Assembly (NCBI GenBank): GCA_900543885.1
Contig: UQTA01000069.1
Coordinates: 1 to 16,486, forward strand
Direction: 5' to 3'
DNA length: 16,486 nt
From: an uncultured Clostridium sp.
Lineage (GTDB): Bacteria; Bacillota; Clostridia; Lachnospirales; Lachnospiraceae
The notes under the pieces are model-generated. The model was not told the origin of the DNA, made no database searches, and saw only the letters and a list, made by a program, of their open reading frames with translations. Every line of letters begins with the position of its first letter. Position 1 is the first letter of the stretch. Of the stretch, positions 6,115 to 13,530 are shown piece by piece. A program made the translations under genes and the position numbers.

Positions 6115-7413
6115 TTATTTCAGAGGTATAGTCAAATAAAATGTGGCCCCGCCACCAGCCGTATCTTCAAATCCTATTTTGCCTCCAAGTATTCTTGAGA
6201 GTTCTTTCGCAATACTTAATCCCAGGCCAAAATGAGATTTATCTGTTCGTGATTTATCTGCACAGTAAAAACGGTTAAATATAAAAGGTTTGTCTTCTTC
6301 AGCCACTCCGCACCCATGATCAACAACATAAAAGGTCAATTCTTTAGAAGTCTGTTTTGTTCGTATCTCAATGGTGCTGTTTTCTGGTGAATAGTAGACT
6401 GCATTATCAAGATAGATACTTAAGATCTGGAACAGTCGTTCCCGGTCTGTATAGAGTACAGGGTAGCTTTCTTCACTAATATCAAGTTTTAAGAAGATGA
6501 ATTTACGGATACATACTGGCTCAAACGCTTCATACAGTGTAATCAATAGTGTATCAATATTTACATCATTCTTCTGGATGGTCCATTTATCAGCATCAGA
6601 AGACGCAAGGAGAAGCATATCTCTTACGAGCTTAGACATTCTGCTACATTCTGAGTCAATCGTTTTCAAGCAGGTTTGTGCCTGGGGGTCTTGTATTTCT
6701 GTATTATGGACTGCTTCAACATTTGCCATGATAACAGCCAGCGGTGATTTTAATTCGTGTGAAGCAGCGGCAACAAAATTTTTCTGGCTCTGCAGGATCT
6801 GCTCAGTTGGCTCAAAGGCTTTTCGCAGGAGAAACCTGCTGATAAAGAGGATGCTGATCAGGGAAACGATCCAAATAGATAAATACTTTGGCGCTTCCCG
6901 TAACAGCAGGTCTACAATAGATGTCCGCTCATAGAATAAAGCTAATGTATAAACTGTTCCCGCTTTCGTGCTGACTGTAGCCGGGATAGCATAATAGTGG
7001 TCATGATCTGCTCCATCCATTTCTATAAATCCGCCCTGTTCCGTTACCGTCTGAAATTTCTGACTGTCCGCTGCGCTTTCCGTGGAAATGCTGTTACTTA
7101 TTTTTTTGAAGAGATTGGCAAAGTCAGTAGCGGTATCAGGAATACTTTGATATAGCACCTTTCCTTCAGAATCTTCTAAAATGCTGTAAACATTTGTCCC
7201 ACTTTCATAGTTTGAGAGAACCGCTTGCGGGTTAGAAGTATCGTCCTCCAACTGATAGATGATTAGGGAAGTCATACGTTGAATATAGGATATATCAGCA
7301 AGCTGCTGTGACTGATACATATTCCAGAGGGAAAAACACAGGATCAAAGTAATGATGACCATTAGGATTCCTGCTAAAAACAGATGTAGTCGGTTGGATA
7401 ATTGTTTAAGCAT
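6115..7413 (-). CDS. Membrane sensor histidine kinase
   Basis: A 432-residue kinase from the ATG at 7413, which overlaps the stop of the response regulator gene and has GGAG eight bases upstream. Membrane segments are at about 9-30 and 177-196. They flank an extracytoplasmic sensor domain of about 145 residues, so it senses outside rather than being a short intramembrane-sensing BceS type. The cytoplasmic part has the H-box ASHELKSP with phospho-acceptor H219 and the N-box DNAVYYS (N337). It also has the G1 box DHGCGV (365-370) and the G2 box GLGLS (396-400). All catalytic elements are intact. It should phosphorylate the partner regulator encoded just upstream in the same operon. The stimulus is unknown; the divergent ABC genes suggest an antimicrobial peptide or cell-envelope signal. 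Confidence 0.95.
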   Translation of the reverse strand: MLKQLSNRLHLFLAGILMVIITLILCFSLWNMYQSQQLADISYIQRMTSLIIYQLEDDTSNPQAVLSNYESGTNVYSILEDSEGKVLYQSIPDTATDFANLFKKISNSISTESAADSQKFQTVTEQGGFIEMDGADHDHYYAIPATVSTKAGTVYTLALFYERTSIVDLLLREAPKYLSIWIVSLISILFISRFLLRKAFEPTEQILQSQKNFVAAASHELKSPLAVIMANVEAVHNTEIQDPQAQTCLKTIDSECSRMSKLVRDMLLLASSDADKWTIQKNDVNIDTLLITLYEAFEPVCIRKFIFLKLDISEESYPVLYTDRERLFQILSIYLDNAVYYSPENSTIEIRTKQTSKELTFYVVDHGCGVAEEDKPFIFNRFYCADKSRTDKSHFGLGLSIAKELSRILGGKIGFEDTAGGGATFYLTIPLK

Positions 7414-8092
7414 GTGTGTTCTCCAATCTGTAGCCTGTAGCATATACCGTTTTAATGATACAGGAGCTTTTAAGCTCTTTCAGCCTTTTTCTTAGAAAGG
7501 AAATATAATTATCAATATTTCCAGGAGTAATATCCGAGTCAGTTCCCCAGACCTTTAAAACAAGCTGTTCTTTTGTAAAAAGGGTTTCCGGCTGTTTCAT
7601 AAATGTATACAGAAGCTCCGCCTCTTTTCCTGTCAGGTCTAATTTTTGCTCATGGCAGGTCAATTCCCTTATTTCTCTGTCAAACTGCAGATCCCCGTAA
7701 GTTAATATTACATCGTCATGGATCTCTTTGGAGCGCCTGGTTAATGCCCTTATCCGGGCAAGTAACTCCCGGATATGAAACGGCTTAACCAGATAATCGT
7801 CCGCTCCGCCGTCCAGACCATCGATCCGGTCATCGAGGGCAGACATACCGGTAATAATAATAACCGGAATCTGTATGTCCTTTCTTCGCATCGCCTTGAT
7901 TATTGTCAGTCCATCTATAATGGGGAGCATCCGGTCAACAAGGGCAAGGTCATAGCCATAATCTTTATTGAGTGCGTAAAGCATGGCTGTTTCCCCGTCA
8001 TTACAGCAGTCTACGGTATGCCCGCTTTTGGATAATTCTTTCTGTATCAGATCGCATAGATCCAGGTCATCCTCCAGAAGCAATATTTTCAT
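7406..8092 (-). CDS. OmpR/PhoB-family response regulator
   Basis: A 228-residue regulator. The receiver domain (1-120) has acidic residues E7, D8 and D9, phospho-acceptor D53 (ALVDRMLP), switch T81 and K103 in LVKPF. The winged-helix domain (about 130-226) has LTGKEAELLYTFMKQP and ends in YATGYRLE. It is first in a two-gene operon with its kinase, the genes overlapping by 8 bp. The divergent intergenic region has the same 5-6-5 direct repeat in front of both its own -10 box and that of the lipoprotein operon. The regulator therefore probably activates both directions and its own synthesis. A Gram-positive VncR/VanR/BceR-like role fits. The start is supported by AAAAGGATG about ten bases upstream. 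Confidence 0.95.
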   Translation of the reverse strand: MKILLLEDDLDLCDLIQKELSKSGHTVDCCNDGETAMLYALNKDYGYDLALVDRMLPIIDGLTIIKAMRRKDIQIPVIIITGMSALDDRIDGLDGGADDYLVKPFHIRELLARIRALTRRSKEIHDDVILTYGDLQFDREIRELTCHEQKLDLTGKEAELLYTFMKQPETLFTKEQLVLKVWGTDSDITPGNIDNYISFLRKRLKELKSSCIIKTVYATGYRLENTHA

Positions 8093-8133
8093 AATCCATT
8101 CATCCTTTTTTAGTTCATATCATCAGTATAACA

Positions 8134-8167
8134 AGTATAGCAAAGAAATCCTCTAAAAGTTCTCTAA
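8134..8167 (-). promoter_or_regulatory. Promoter and response-regulator operator for the two-component operon
   Basis: On the minus strand, TTAGA (8167-8163), six bases, TTAGA (8156-8152), twelve bases, then TATACT (8139-8134). The repeat covers the place of the -35 box, which is otherwise absent, as expected for an OmpR-type activated promoter. A second TATACT lies at 8130-8125. Confidence 0.6.
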
Positions 8168-8192
8168 AAACTGAGGTCGATTTCTTTATTTC

Positions 8193-8226
8193 TTAGATGA
8201 GTTTTACAGAAGTTTTTTTGTATGAT
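8193..8226 (+). promoter_or_regulatory. Promoter and response-regulator operator for the lipoprotein-ABC operon
   Basis: On the plus strand, TTAGA (8193-8197), six bases, TTACA (8204-8208), twelve bases, then TATGAT (8221-8226). The spacing is identical to that on the opposite strand in front of the regulator gene. No recognisable -35 box exists, so transcription probably depends on an activator. Confidence 0.6.
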
Positions 8227-8257
8227 AGGCCCATAAAACAGAAAGGAGCTATGTCAA

Positions 8258-8767
8258 ATGAAACATATGAAATTAGTAATGGTAACTGGAGTCTTGATTT
8301 TTGCACTCTCACTGGCAGGCTGTGGAAATTCCAAAGGGGAACAGGCCGCAGATAGTGGGACATCTGTGAACAGTCAGAGTGAGAATCAAGCTGGTGACAC
8401 AGGAGCATCGGACGATGGCGGCGAAAACTCAACAAATCTGGACAATTTGGTAGAGACAGCTAGTTTAAGAGGCAGCGTAGCTGATTTTCAGGATGGAAGT
8501 TTTCAGGTCGTTCCCGATCAGGATGATGGGCAGATAGCAAAATCAGCGGCAGAGGGAATGGAAAGCGGCATGGAAAGCACTACGGTTTCTTATGGAGAAG
8601 ATTGTACCTTCCAGATTGCCAACATCAACAGTTCCACCGGCGCAGTGGAATTAGAAGCGGCTACGGCTTCCGATGTAAAAAAATCTACGTCTGTTTATGT
8701 TTATGGAGAAACACAGGATGATGGGGAAATCCATGCTACAAAAGTGCTGATTACCCGGTTTAATTAA
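8258..8767 (+). CDS. Secreted lipoprotein, first gene of the ABC operon
   Basis: A 169-residue lipoprotein with a basic start, hydrophobic core and lipobox LAGC (cleavage before C22). It should be anchored on the outer face of the membrane. Next comes a low-complexity Ser/Gly/Asn/Asp linker (about 23-65). A compact C-terminal domain follows from 66, with alternating strands (LRGSVADFQDGSFQV, STSVYVYGE) and the ending HATKVLITRF. This resembles DUF5666-like small beta domains, but I do not assign it. GGAG about ten bases before the ATG supports the start. It precedes two FtsX permeases by 16 bp. It could be an accessory substrate-binding or sensing component, or an immunity-type shield; this is inference. 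Confidence 0.85.
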   Translation: MKHMKLVMVTGVLIFALSLAGCGNSKGEQAADSGTSVNSQSENQAGDTGASDDGGENSTNLDNLVETASLRGSVADFQDGSFQVVPDQDDGQIAKSAAEGMESGMESTTVSYGEDCTFQIANINSSTGAVELEAATASDVKKSTSVYVYGETQDDGEIHATKVLITRFN

Positions 8768-8783
8768 CAGGAGGGATAGATCG

Positions 8784-10004
8784 ATGCCTTTTTATAAGAG
8801 AGGCTTCCTTTATCTGATGCGGAAACGCGGAAAGTCGGTGCTGCTGCTGTTGATTTTCCTTTTTGTCAACAGCATGATCCTCAGTACAAACATGATTTTA
8901 CACGCAACAGAAAGCACAGAGGCTGCCATGCAGGAAAAAGCAGGAGCAAAAGTGGTATGTGAAATTTCAGACACCGCAAATCCGATTACAGACAAAGAAG
9001 CCGAAATGATTAAAAATTTAGCGGAGGTAACGTCCATCAATCGAATGGGGCAGCAATCCGCATATTTAACAGATCTTGCGCCTGTGACCGCAAGCGCTTC
9101 CACAGAACCGGACAACTTGAAAGTCAGCCTGCTATCCTTTGATGATATGGATACAGACAGTCCCTTTGCGGATCAGTCTTATCGGCTGACAGACGGTGAA
9201 CTGGTCAAGCCGGAAACCAAATATGGCGCCGTCATTAATGCGGGATTTGCAGAATACAATGGTTTGCAGATTGGCGATACACTTTCTTTTGAAACAGAAA
9301 ACGGAAAAGCTGTTACCGTGGAAGTGATTGGGGAATATCTTACTGGCAATGAAAGCCAGCAGGAAAACAATACACTTGCCGTCTATCGGATGGAAAATCA
9401 GATTTATATAGATAATACGGCATATTTAGAATTATTTGACGGCAGCGGATTTTATAAAGTATCGGCATATACCGGTCAGCCGGAGCTTTTAGATCCATTG
9501 GCAGAGAGCATACAGGGCATTTTGCAGGATAAAGCGGACATTACCACGTCGGATGCCCTGTATCAGCAGATGAAAGCTCCATTAACACAAATAACAAGGG
9601 TGGTATCACTGATGCGTTTGCTTACCTTTTTCGCCGGCACGGTGATTGTCTCCCTACTGCTTTGTATGTGGATGCGGAGCAGACAAAAGGAAATGGCTGT
9701 ATTTATCAGCTTGGGCGAACAGAAAGCCACTATCTTTTTGCAGGCTCTTTTGGAAGCGGCAGCCGTGTTTCTCATTGCCCTGCTTTGCTCCTGCGGTCTA
9801 GGTTCGCTGGCTGCAGGAAGCCTTACAGAACTGTTGCTGTCTTCTGTGGAAACAGGCGTTTCTCTGCAGGTTTCCTTACAATTTACCGATATCGCATTGC
9901 TATTGGGAATTGGCAGCGGAGTGGTTGTAATTGCTGTATTGCTGTCTTTGCTGCCAGTAATCCGTGCAAATCCGAAAGATATTCTGTCACGAATGGAGGG
10001 ATAA
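8784..10004 (+). CDS. FtsX-like ABC permease 1
   Basis: A 406-residue permease of the MacB/LolC-FtsX class. One membrane helix near the N-terminus (about 17-36) is followed by an extracytoplasmic domain of about 230 residues. Three more helices follow, at about 275-296, 315-342 and 370-395. The last is followed by NPKDILSRMEG, a family-typical ending. Such permeases work as mechanotransmission machines or extruders with a LolD-type ATPase, rather than as classic import channels. GGAGGG eight bases before the ATG supports the start. The second permease begins 5 bp after its stop and the ATPase follows, so the functional unit is probably a heterodimer of both permeases plus two ATPase copies. 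Confidence 0.92.
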   Translation: MPFYKRGFLYLMRKRGKSVLLLLIFLFVNSMILSTNMILHATESTEAAMQEKAGAKVVCEISDTANPITDKEAEMIKNLAEVTSINRMGQQSAYLTDLAPVTASASTEPDNLKVSLLSFDDMDTDSPFADQSYRLTDGELVKPETKYGAVINAGFAEYNGLQIGDTLSFETENGKAVTVEVIGEYLTGNESQQENNTLAVYRMENQIYIDNTAYLELFDGSGFYKVSAYTGQPELLDPLAESIQGILQDKADITTSDALYQQMKAPLTQITRVVSLMRLLTFFAGTVIVSLLLCMWMRSRQKEMAVFISLGEQKATIFLQALLEAAAVFLIALLCSCGLGSLAAGSLTELLLSSVETGVSLQVSLQFTDIALLLGIGSGVVVIAVLLSLLPVIRANPKDILSRMEG

Positions 10005-10008
10005 TACG

Positions 10009-11454
10009 ATGAACTTATTGCAACGGGCAATTCGTTCCTGTTTTAGAAAGCCGGTTAAAAGTCTGCTGCTTCTGCTTGTAGTTTGTATCATCAGTCTGCT
10101 TTTCCTGTCTGGTATGGCAAGCCGTTCTGCAAACATTGCTACGAAAGACAGTACACGGCAGGCCATCGGCGCAGGATTTTTACTGGAATATAATCCAGAA
10201 AACAGAAGCCAACGATTAGAAGAAGCCTGTAACAAGATATTAGAACTTAATCCGGACGGTCAGGGAAGTTACGGTGGAGTACATCAGGAAAAAATTACTG
10301 TCAATGGTTCTGAAAACTGGCGTACAACAACGGACAATTCCTTTGAGTCGTTAAAATCAGATGATATTGAAAAGATTGCTACCGTGGAGGGAATCGCCGA
10401 CTATAATATAACCACAGTTCCTACTGCGGTAAAACAGGCAAATTTTGAACGGATTGAGGATGCCGATGCAGACCAGACCAATGATTTTCAGGGAGTAGCC
10501 TTGATTGGTAATCGGGATATGTCAATGGACGCCAATGTCCTCAGCGGCAATGTTATCATCCTGGAGGGACGGATGACAACAAAGGATGATACAAATGTTT
10601 GTGTCATTTCCGAAGATTTGGCAGAAAAAAACCAGCTAAAGGTAGGCGACCATCTGCAATTTCACTCAGTAAAAGCGGAGAAACCCGTACAGGAGGCAAC
10701 GATTGTAGGAATCTATCAGGTAAAAGAACAGATGAAACCTTATATGTCCGGTGATACTTACCGCTCTGAAAATGTTATTTTCACGGATTTACATTTTCCT
10801 GAAAAGGTGAAGCAGGATGATCCGCTGTATGAAAAGGCTTATTTTAAAGTGGCAAATGTGGATGATTACGATGCGGTAAAGGAGGCCATCAAGAAAACGA
10901 ATATTAACTGGCAATGGTATGATTTGATCGACAACAACGGAAATCTTGACACAATGGCTTCCAACTTCAATGATTTGGAAAAAATCAGTAACACGCTGCT
11001 TCTGGTCGTGACCGGAGCAAGCTTTGTGATCCTGTTTTTGATTTTTATTTTCTGGATCAGGAACAGAACAAATGAGATTGGCATACTTCTGTCCATTGGA
11101 ATTGCAAAGGGAAAGATATTTTTGCAGATTTTAACCGAAGCTGTTCTGATCGGCGTTTTGGCGCTTGCATTTTCGTTCCTGCTTGCTCCGGCAGTTTCCA
11201 ATGCCGCTGCTGATTATCTGGTGGGTCAGCAGGCACAACAGGCCGAATTGCAGGATGAAATGGATACGGGCAAAGTTGCCACCGATTATCAGGCGCCGGA
11301 ACTTACCGTCACGGATGTAGAAACAGAGATTACCTCTACTATGCTGCTTGCAGATAGTCTTAGCGTAGGTGTCTTGATTGTTTTATCTACAGGTGCGGCA
11401 AGCGTCCTGATTTTCCGCAAGAACCCGAAAGATATTTTAAGCGAAATGAGTTAG
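10009..11454 (+). CDS. FtsX-like ABC permease 2
   Basis: A 481-residue paralogue of the preceding permease with a larger extracytoplasmic domain (about 300 residues). Helices lie near 14-36 and, at the C-terminal end, in three segments. The first is at LVVTGASFVILFLIFIFW, the second at TEAVLIGVLALAFSFLLAP and the third at SLSVGVLIVLSTGAASVLIF. The chain ends in NPKDILSEMS like its partner. The ATG at 10009 is chosen because GGAGGG lies about ten bases upstream and the upstream in-frame ATG at 9964 would overlap the previous gene by 41 bp. Two different FtsX permeases with one ATPase is the layout of pneumococcal Vex1-Vex2-Vex3, which also sits beside a two-component system. The substrate is unknown. 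Confidence 0.92.
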   Translation: MNLLQRAIRSCFRKPVKSLLLLLVVCIISLLFLSGMASRSANIATKDSTRQAIGAGFLLEYNPENRSQRLEEACNKILELNPDGQGSYGGVHQEKITVNGSENWRTTTDNSFESLKSDDIEKIATVEGIADYNITTVPTAVKQANFERIEDADADQTNDFQGVALIGNRDMSMDANVLSGNVIILEGRMTTKDDTNVCVISEDLAEKNQLKVGDHLQFHSVKAEKPVQEATIVGIYQVKEQMKPYMSGDTYRSENVIFTDLHFPEKVKQDDPLYEKAYFKVANVDDYDAVKEAIKKTNINWQWYDLIDNNGNLDTMASNFNDLEKISNTLLLVVTGASFVILFLIFIFWIRNRTNEIGILLSIGIAKGKIFLQILTEAVLIGVLALAFSFLLAPAVSNAAADYLVGQQAQQAELQDEMDTGKVATDYQAPELTVTDVETEITSTMLLADSLSVGVLIVLSTGAASVLIFRKNPKDILSEMS

Positions 11455-11465
11455 GAGGAATGGAA

Positions 11466-12098
11466 ATGATTTTAGAGGCGAAAAATGTCTTATATTCTTA
11501 TAAATCGAAGCGGGATAAAATAATTCTAAAAAATGTATCTGCCACTTTTGAGGAAGCTACGTTCTATGCGATTGTCGGTTCCAGTGGTTCAGGAAAAACC
11601 ACATTTCTTTCCCTTTTGGCGGGCTTGGATAACCCGGTATCAGGAACCATTTTTTATAATGGAGAGGATATTCGTAAAAAGGGGCTGAATTATCACCGGA
11701 GGCACGATATCTCTCTTGTTTTTCAGAACTACAACCTGATCGATTATTTGACAACGGAAGAAAATGTGAAGCTAGGTGGAAAGAAAGATGCAGAGAAGCT
11801 ATTACAGGAAGTCAGTATTCCAAGGGAAGACTGGAAGCGGAATGTGCTGCAGCTTTCCGGTGGCCAGCAGCAGCGTGTGGCGATTGCCCGTGCTTTGGCA
11901 AGTGAAGCCAAGGTGCTCTTAGCGGATGAACCCACTGGAAATTTGGACGAGGATACGGCAGGGGAAATTATTGAATTGCTAAAGAGAACGGCACACGAAT
12001 TGGGAAAAAGTGTGATTGTGGTGACTCATAGTAAACAACTTGCAGAAGAGGCAGATGAAATTTATGAAATAAAGAATGGCAAATTGTGTACAGAGTAA
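11466..12098 (+). CDS. LolD/MacB-type ABC ATPase
   Basis: A 210-residue stand-alone ATPase. It has Walker A GSSGSGKT (38-45), Q-loop Q87, signature LSGGQQQR (130-137), Walker B VLLADEPTG (150-158) and H-loop H188 (VVTHS). The ADEPTGNLD sequence is typical of the LolD/MacB/BceA group that partners FtsX-type permeases. The ATG at 11466 is preferred over 11460 because AGGAGG (11453-11458) is seven bases away from it but only one base from the other. The gene closely follows both permeases and is clearly part of the same operon. It energises the permease pair on the cytoplasmic side. The next frame overlaps its end by 23 bp. Confidence 0.95.
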   Translation: MILEAKNVLYSYKSKRDKIILKNVSATFEEATFYAIVGSSGSGKTTFLSLLAGLDNPVSGTIFYNGEDIRKKGLNYHRRHDISLVFQNYNLIDYLTTEENVKLGGKKDAEKLLQEVSIPREDWKRNVLQLSGGQQQRVAIARALASEAKVLLADEPTGNLDEDTAGEIIELLKRTAHELGKSVIVVTHSKQLAEEADEIYEIKNGKLCTE

Positions 12099-12570
12099 GG
12101 GCTGCGATCTATATGAACCCGATAGAAACAGTTATTTGATTGGAGATGGGAATATAGGATATATTTTACTCGCAGAATTTGATGATACAGAAAAGGCTAT
12201 TTTAAATGAAATTATGGCTGTATTACAAAGATATTCTGCTAAGGATAAATGTGAAGAAGAGAACATAAAAAAGATCGATTATCGTGGGCTTGTCATTTAT
12301 CCAGATCAGCGGAGGATATTAGCAGCAGAGAATGAAGTATTTCTATCACATTATGAGTTTGATATCTTCCTGCTTCTTGTAAATCATCCAGGCTGGGTAT
12401 TTACCAAAGAACAGATCTATGAAGCAGTCTGGCATGACATCCCTGTAAGTGTGGATGCCAAGGTTGAGTGTATGATTTACAGCATCCGGAAGAAGTTTCG
12501 GGAGTATACTGACAGGCAATACATTCGGACTGTCTGGGGTGTAGGCTACAAATTCGATCCGGAAACATAG
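12076..12570 (+). CDS. Receiver-less winged-helix DNA-binding protein at the end of the ABC operon
   Basis: A 164-residue protein whose C-terminal ~95 residues are an OmpR/PhoB DNA-binding domain. It shows LSHYEFDIFLLLVNHPGWVF, EQIYEAVWHD, IYSIRKKFRE and the wing YIRTVWGVGYKFD. Residues 1-60 do not look like a receiver domain and carry no phospho-acceptor Asp in context. The ATG at 12076 overlaps the ATPase gene by 23 bp and has no visible ribosome binding site; in-frame stops lie just upstream, so translation probably depends on coupling. It resembles the gene at 777-1181 in architecture and operon position. It may adjust expression of this operon independently of the phosphorylated regulator. 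A hairpin follows the stop directly. Confidence 0.8.
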   Translation: MANCVQSKGCDLYEPDRNSYLIGDGNIGYILLAEFDDTEKAILNEIMAVLQRYSAKDKCEEENIKKIDYRGLVIYPDQRRILAAENEVFLSHYEFDIFLLLVNHPGWVFTKEQIYEAVWHDIPVSVDAKVECMIYSIRKKFREYTDRQYIRTVWGVGYKFDPET

Positions 12571-12573
12571 AAA

Positions 12574-12597
12574 GGAGCCGTCCGTGAGGGCGGCTCC
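12574..12597. terminator. Hairpin terminator, second copy of the GGAGCCG type
   Basis: GGAGCCG (12574-12580) pairs with CGGCTCC (12591-12597), three bases after the plus-strand stop. It lies between convergent genes and is nearly identical to the hairpin at 6036-6060. A T run follows only on the minus strand (TTTC), so it may act in both directions but weakly on the plus strand. Confidence 0.7.
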
Positions 12598-12607
12598 AAG
12601 TCATTTG

Positions 12608-12841
12608 TTATTTGCTTTTCTTCTTTGGGCACCATGCCGGAGAGGTCTTTATCGGAACCTCATCGGACCAGGCCTTTCCATAATCCAGGAATCCTGGATC
12701 TTTCGACATTCTGTGTTCCTGAAAATAATCTAAAATATAATGCTAATCCGGATGTTTACAGCGAAAAGATGCCCGACTGTTTCCATACGGGCGTAAGGAT
12801 TTGCAAAATTCACATTCACTGCACTTAATTTTTTCTTTCAT
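12608..12841 (-). pseudogene. Small Cys-rich (zinc-ribbon-like) protein interrupted by an in-frame TAG
   Basis: A 78-codon minus-strand frame starts at ATG 12841 with the strong site GAGGTGAT five bases upstream and ends in TAA at 12610-12608. One in-frame TAG lies at codon 33 (12745-12743). Before it the chain reads CSECEFCKSLRPYGNS and FRCKHPD; after it EHRMSKDPGFLDYGK and SPAWCPKKK. The Cys residues at 7, 10, 13, 28 and 71 could bind zinc only if the product is full length. Coding character continues cleanly on both sides in the same frame, so this looks like a single CAG-to-TAG change rather than chance. TAG serves as a normal stop in other genes here, so recoding is less likely. Its ribosome site overlaps the stop of the macro-domain gene, showing one operon. 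Confidence 0.75.
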
Positions 12842-12847
12842 AACTTA

Positions 12848-13510
12848 TCACCTCATAATTTTCTTTTTGTTATTAGCATACATGAGAGCTTCCGCCACGC
12901 TAATCTGAAATGTCTCTTCAAACCAGTGCCAGATTTCTTCCCGGTGTGTTCCGGATGAAAATCCGTGCCAGGCTTGCTCAATACATTCTGTTTCCGGGTT
13001 CATAGTGATGTCTCCAAATTCCGTCCAGAGACGCCGGATGCTGTCCGGCAGGTACAGGATGGTAAGGGTAAAGCAAGACTCGGAAAACAGAGGCATAAGG
13101 ATCTGGCTGTAGACCGTTTCCCAGTCACCGCCTGCAAGCCCGCATCCCAGATAACCGGGAATGGCAATCTGCGATAATTCCCGCTGTGCTGCCAGGAACA
13201 TCATGGCAGTCAGGCTCTGTCTCAGTGCTGCATAATCGGTATCTAATCTTCTGCCTGTGGGAATATTCTCGGCAAACAGATGTGCCACATAGCGCAGCGA
13301 ATCCTTCTGCTGCGTCAGATAACAGGCGCCAAGAAGGGCTTCCCTGTTCTTTTTGCAGAGCTGCTGATATTCCCGATACTGGCCTGCAGTTAAGAGATTT
13401 TCCCGGATCTGTCTGGCGATACCGGCTCCCATGACACCCTGGCAGTTGACCTGGTGGGCGATCATCGGGGCATCTGCCTGGAGCAGATTTCCTTTTCTTT
13501 CTTTGATCAT
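12848..13510 (-). CDS. Macro-domain protein (ADP-ribose binding/hydrolase-like) with C-terminal extension
   Basis: A 220-residue protein. Residues about 1-155 form a macro domain of the DarG/ALC1-like kind: start KGNLLQADA, the ligand loop HQVNCQGVMGAGIA (N22, G28-G30), and the phosphate loop PGYLGCGLAGGDW (118-130). Such domains bind or remove ADP-ribose from proteins or nucleic acid. Residues 170-210 form a separate segment with the motif GTHREEIWHWFEE, which I have seen in uncharacterised clostridial proteins and do not assign. The start at 13510 is chosen because GGGAGG lies seven bases upstream of that ATG and covers the earlier one at 13525. It sits 20 bp after the YodL-like gene, in a run that also has a NADAR gene. 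No ADP-ribosyltransferase is visible. Confidence 0.88.
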   Translation of the reverse strand: MIKERKGNLLQADAPMIAHQVNCQGVMGAGIARQIRENLLTAGQYREYQQLCKKNREALLGACYLTQQKDSLRYVAHLFAENIPTGRRLDTDYAALRQSLTAMMFLAAQRELSQIAIPGYLGCGLAGGDWETVYSQILMPLFSESCFTLTILYLPDSIRRLWTEFGDITMNPETECIEQAWHGFSSGTHREEIWHWFEETFQISVAEALMYANNKKKIMR

Positions 13511-13530
13511 AGCTTTTCCTCCCATCTTTC

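Noticed and set aside
12743..12745. In-frame TAG read as pyrrolysine or recoded glutamine
   Set aside because: TAG ends at least two convincing genes here (11454 and 12570), so general recoding is unlikely; a nonsense mutation is simpler, though suppression is not excluded.
12625..12828. Plus-strand 67-codon ORF after the second winged-helix gene
   Set aside because: It is antisense to the Cys-rich minus-strand gene, has no ribosome binding site and no protein-like pattern; the minus strand explains the coding signal.
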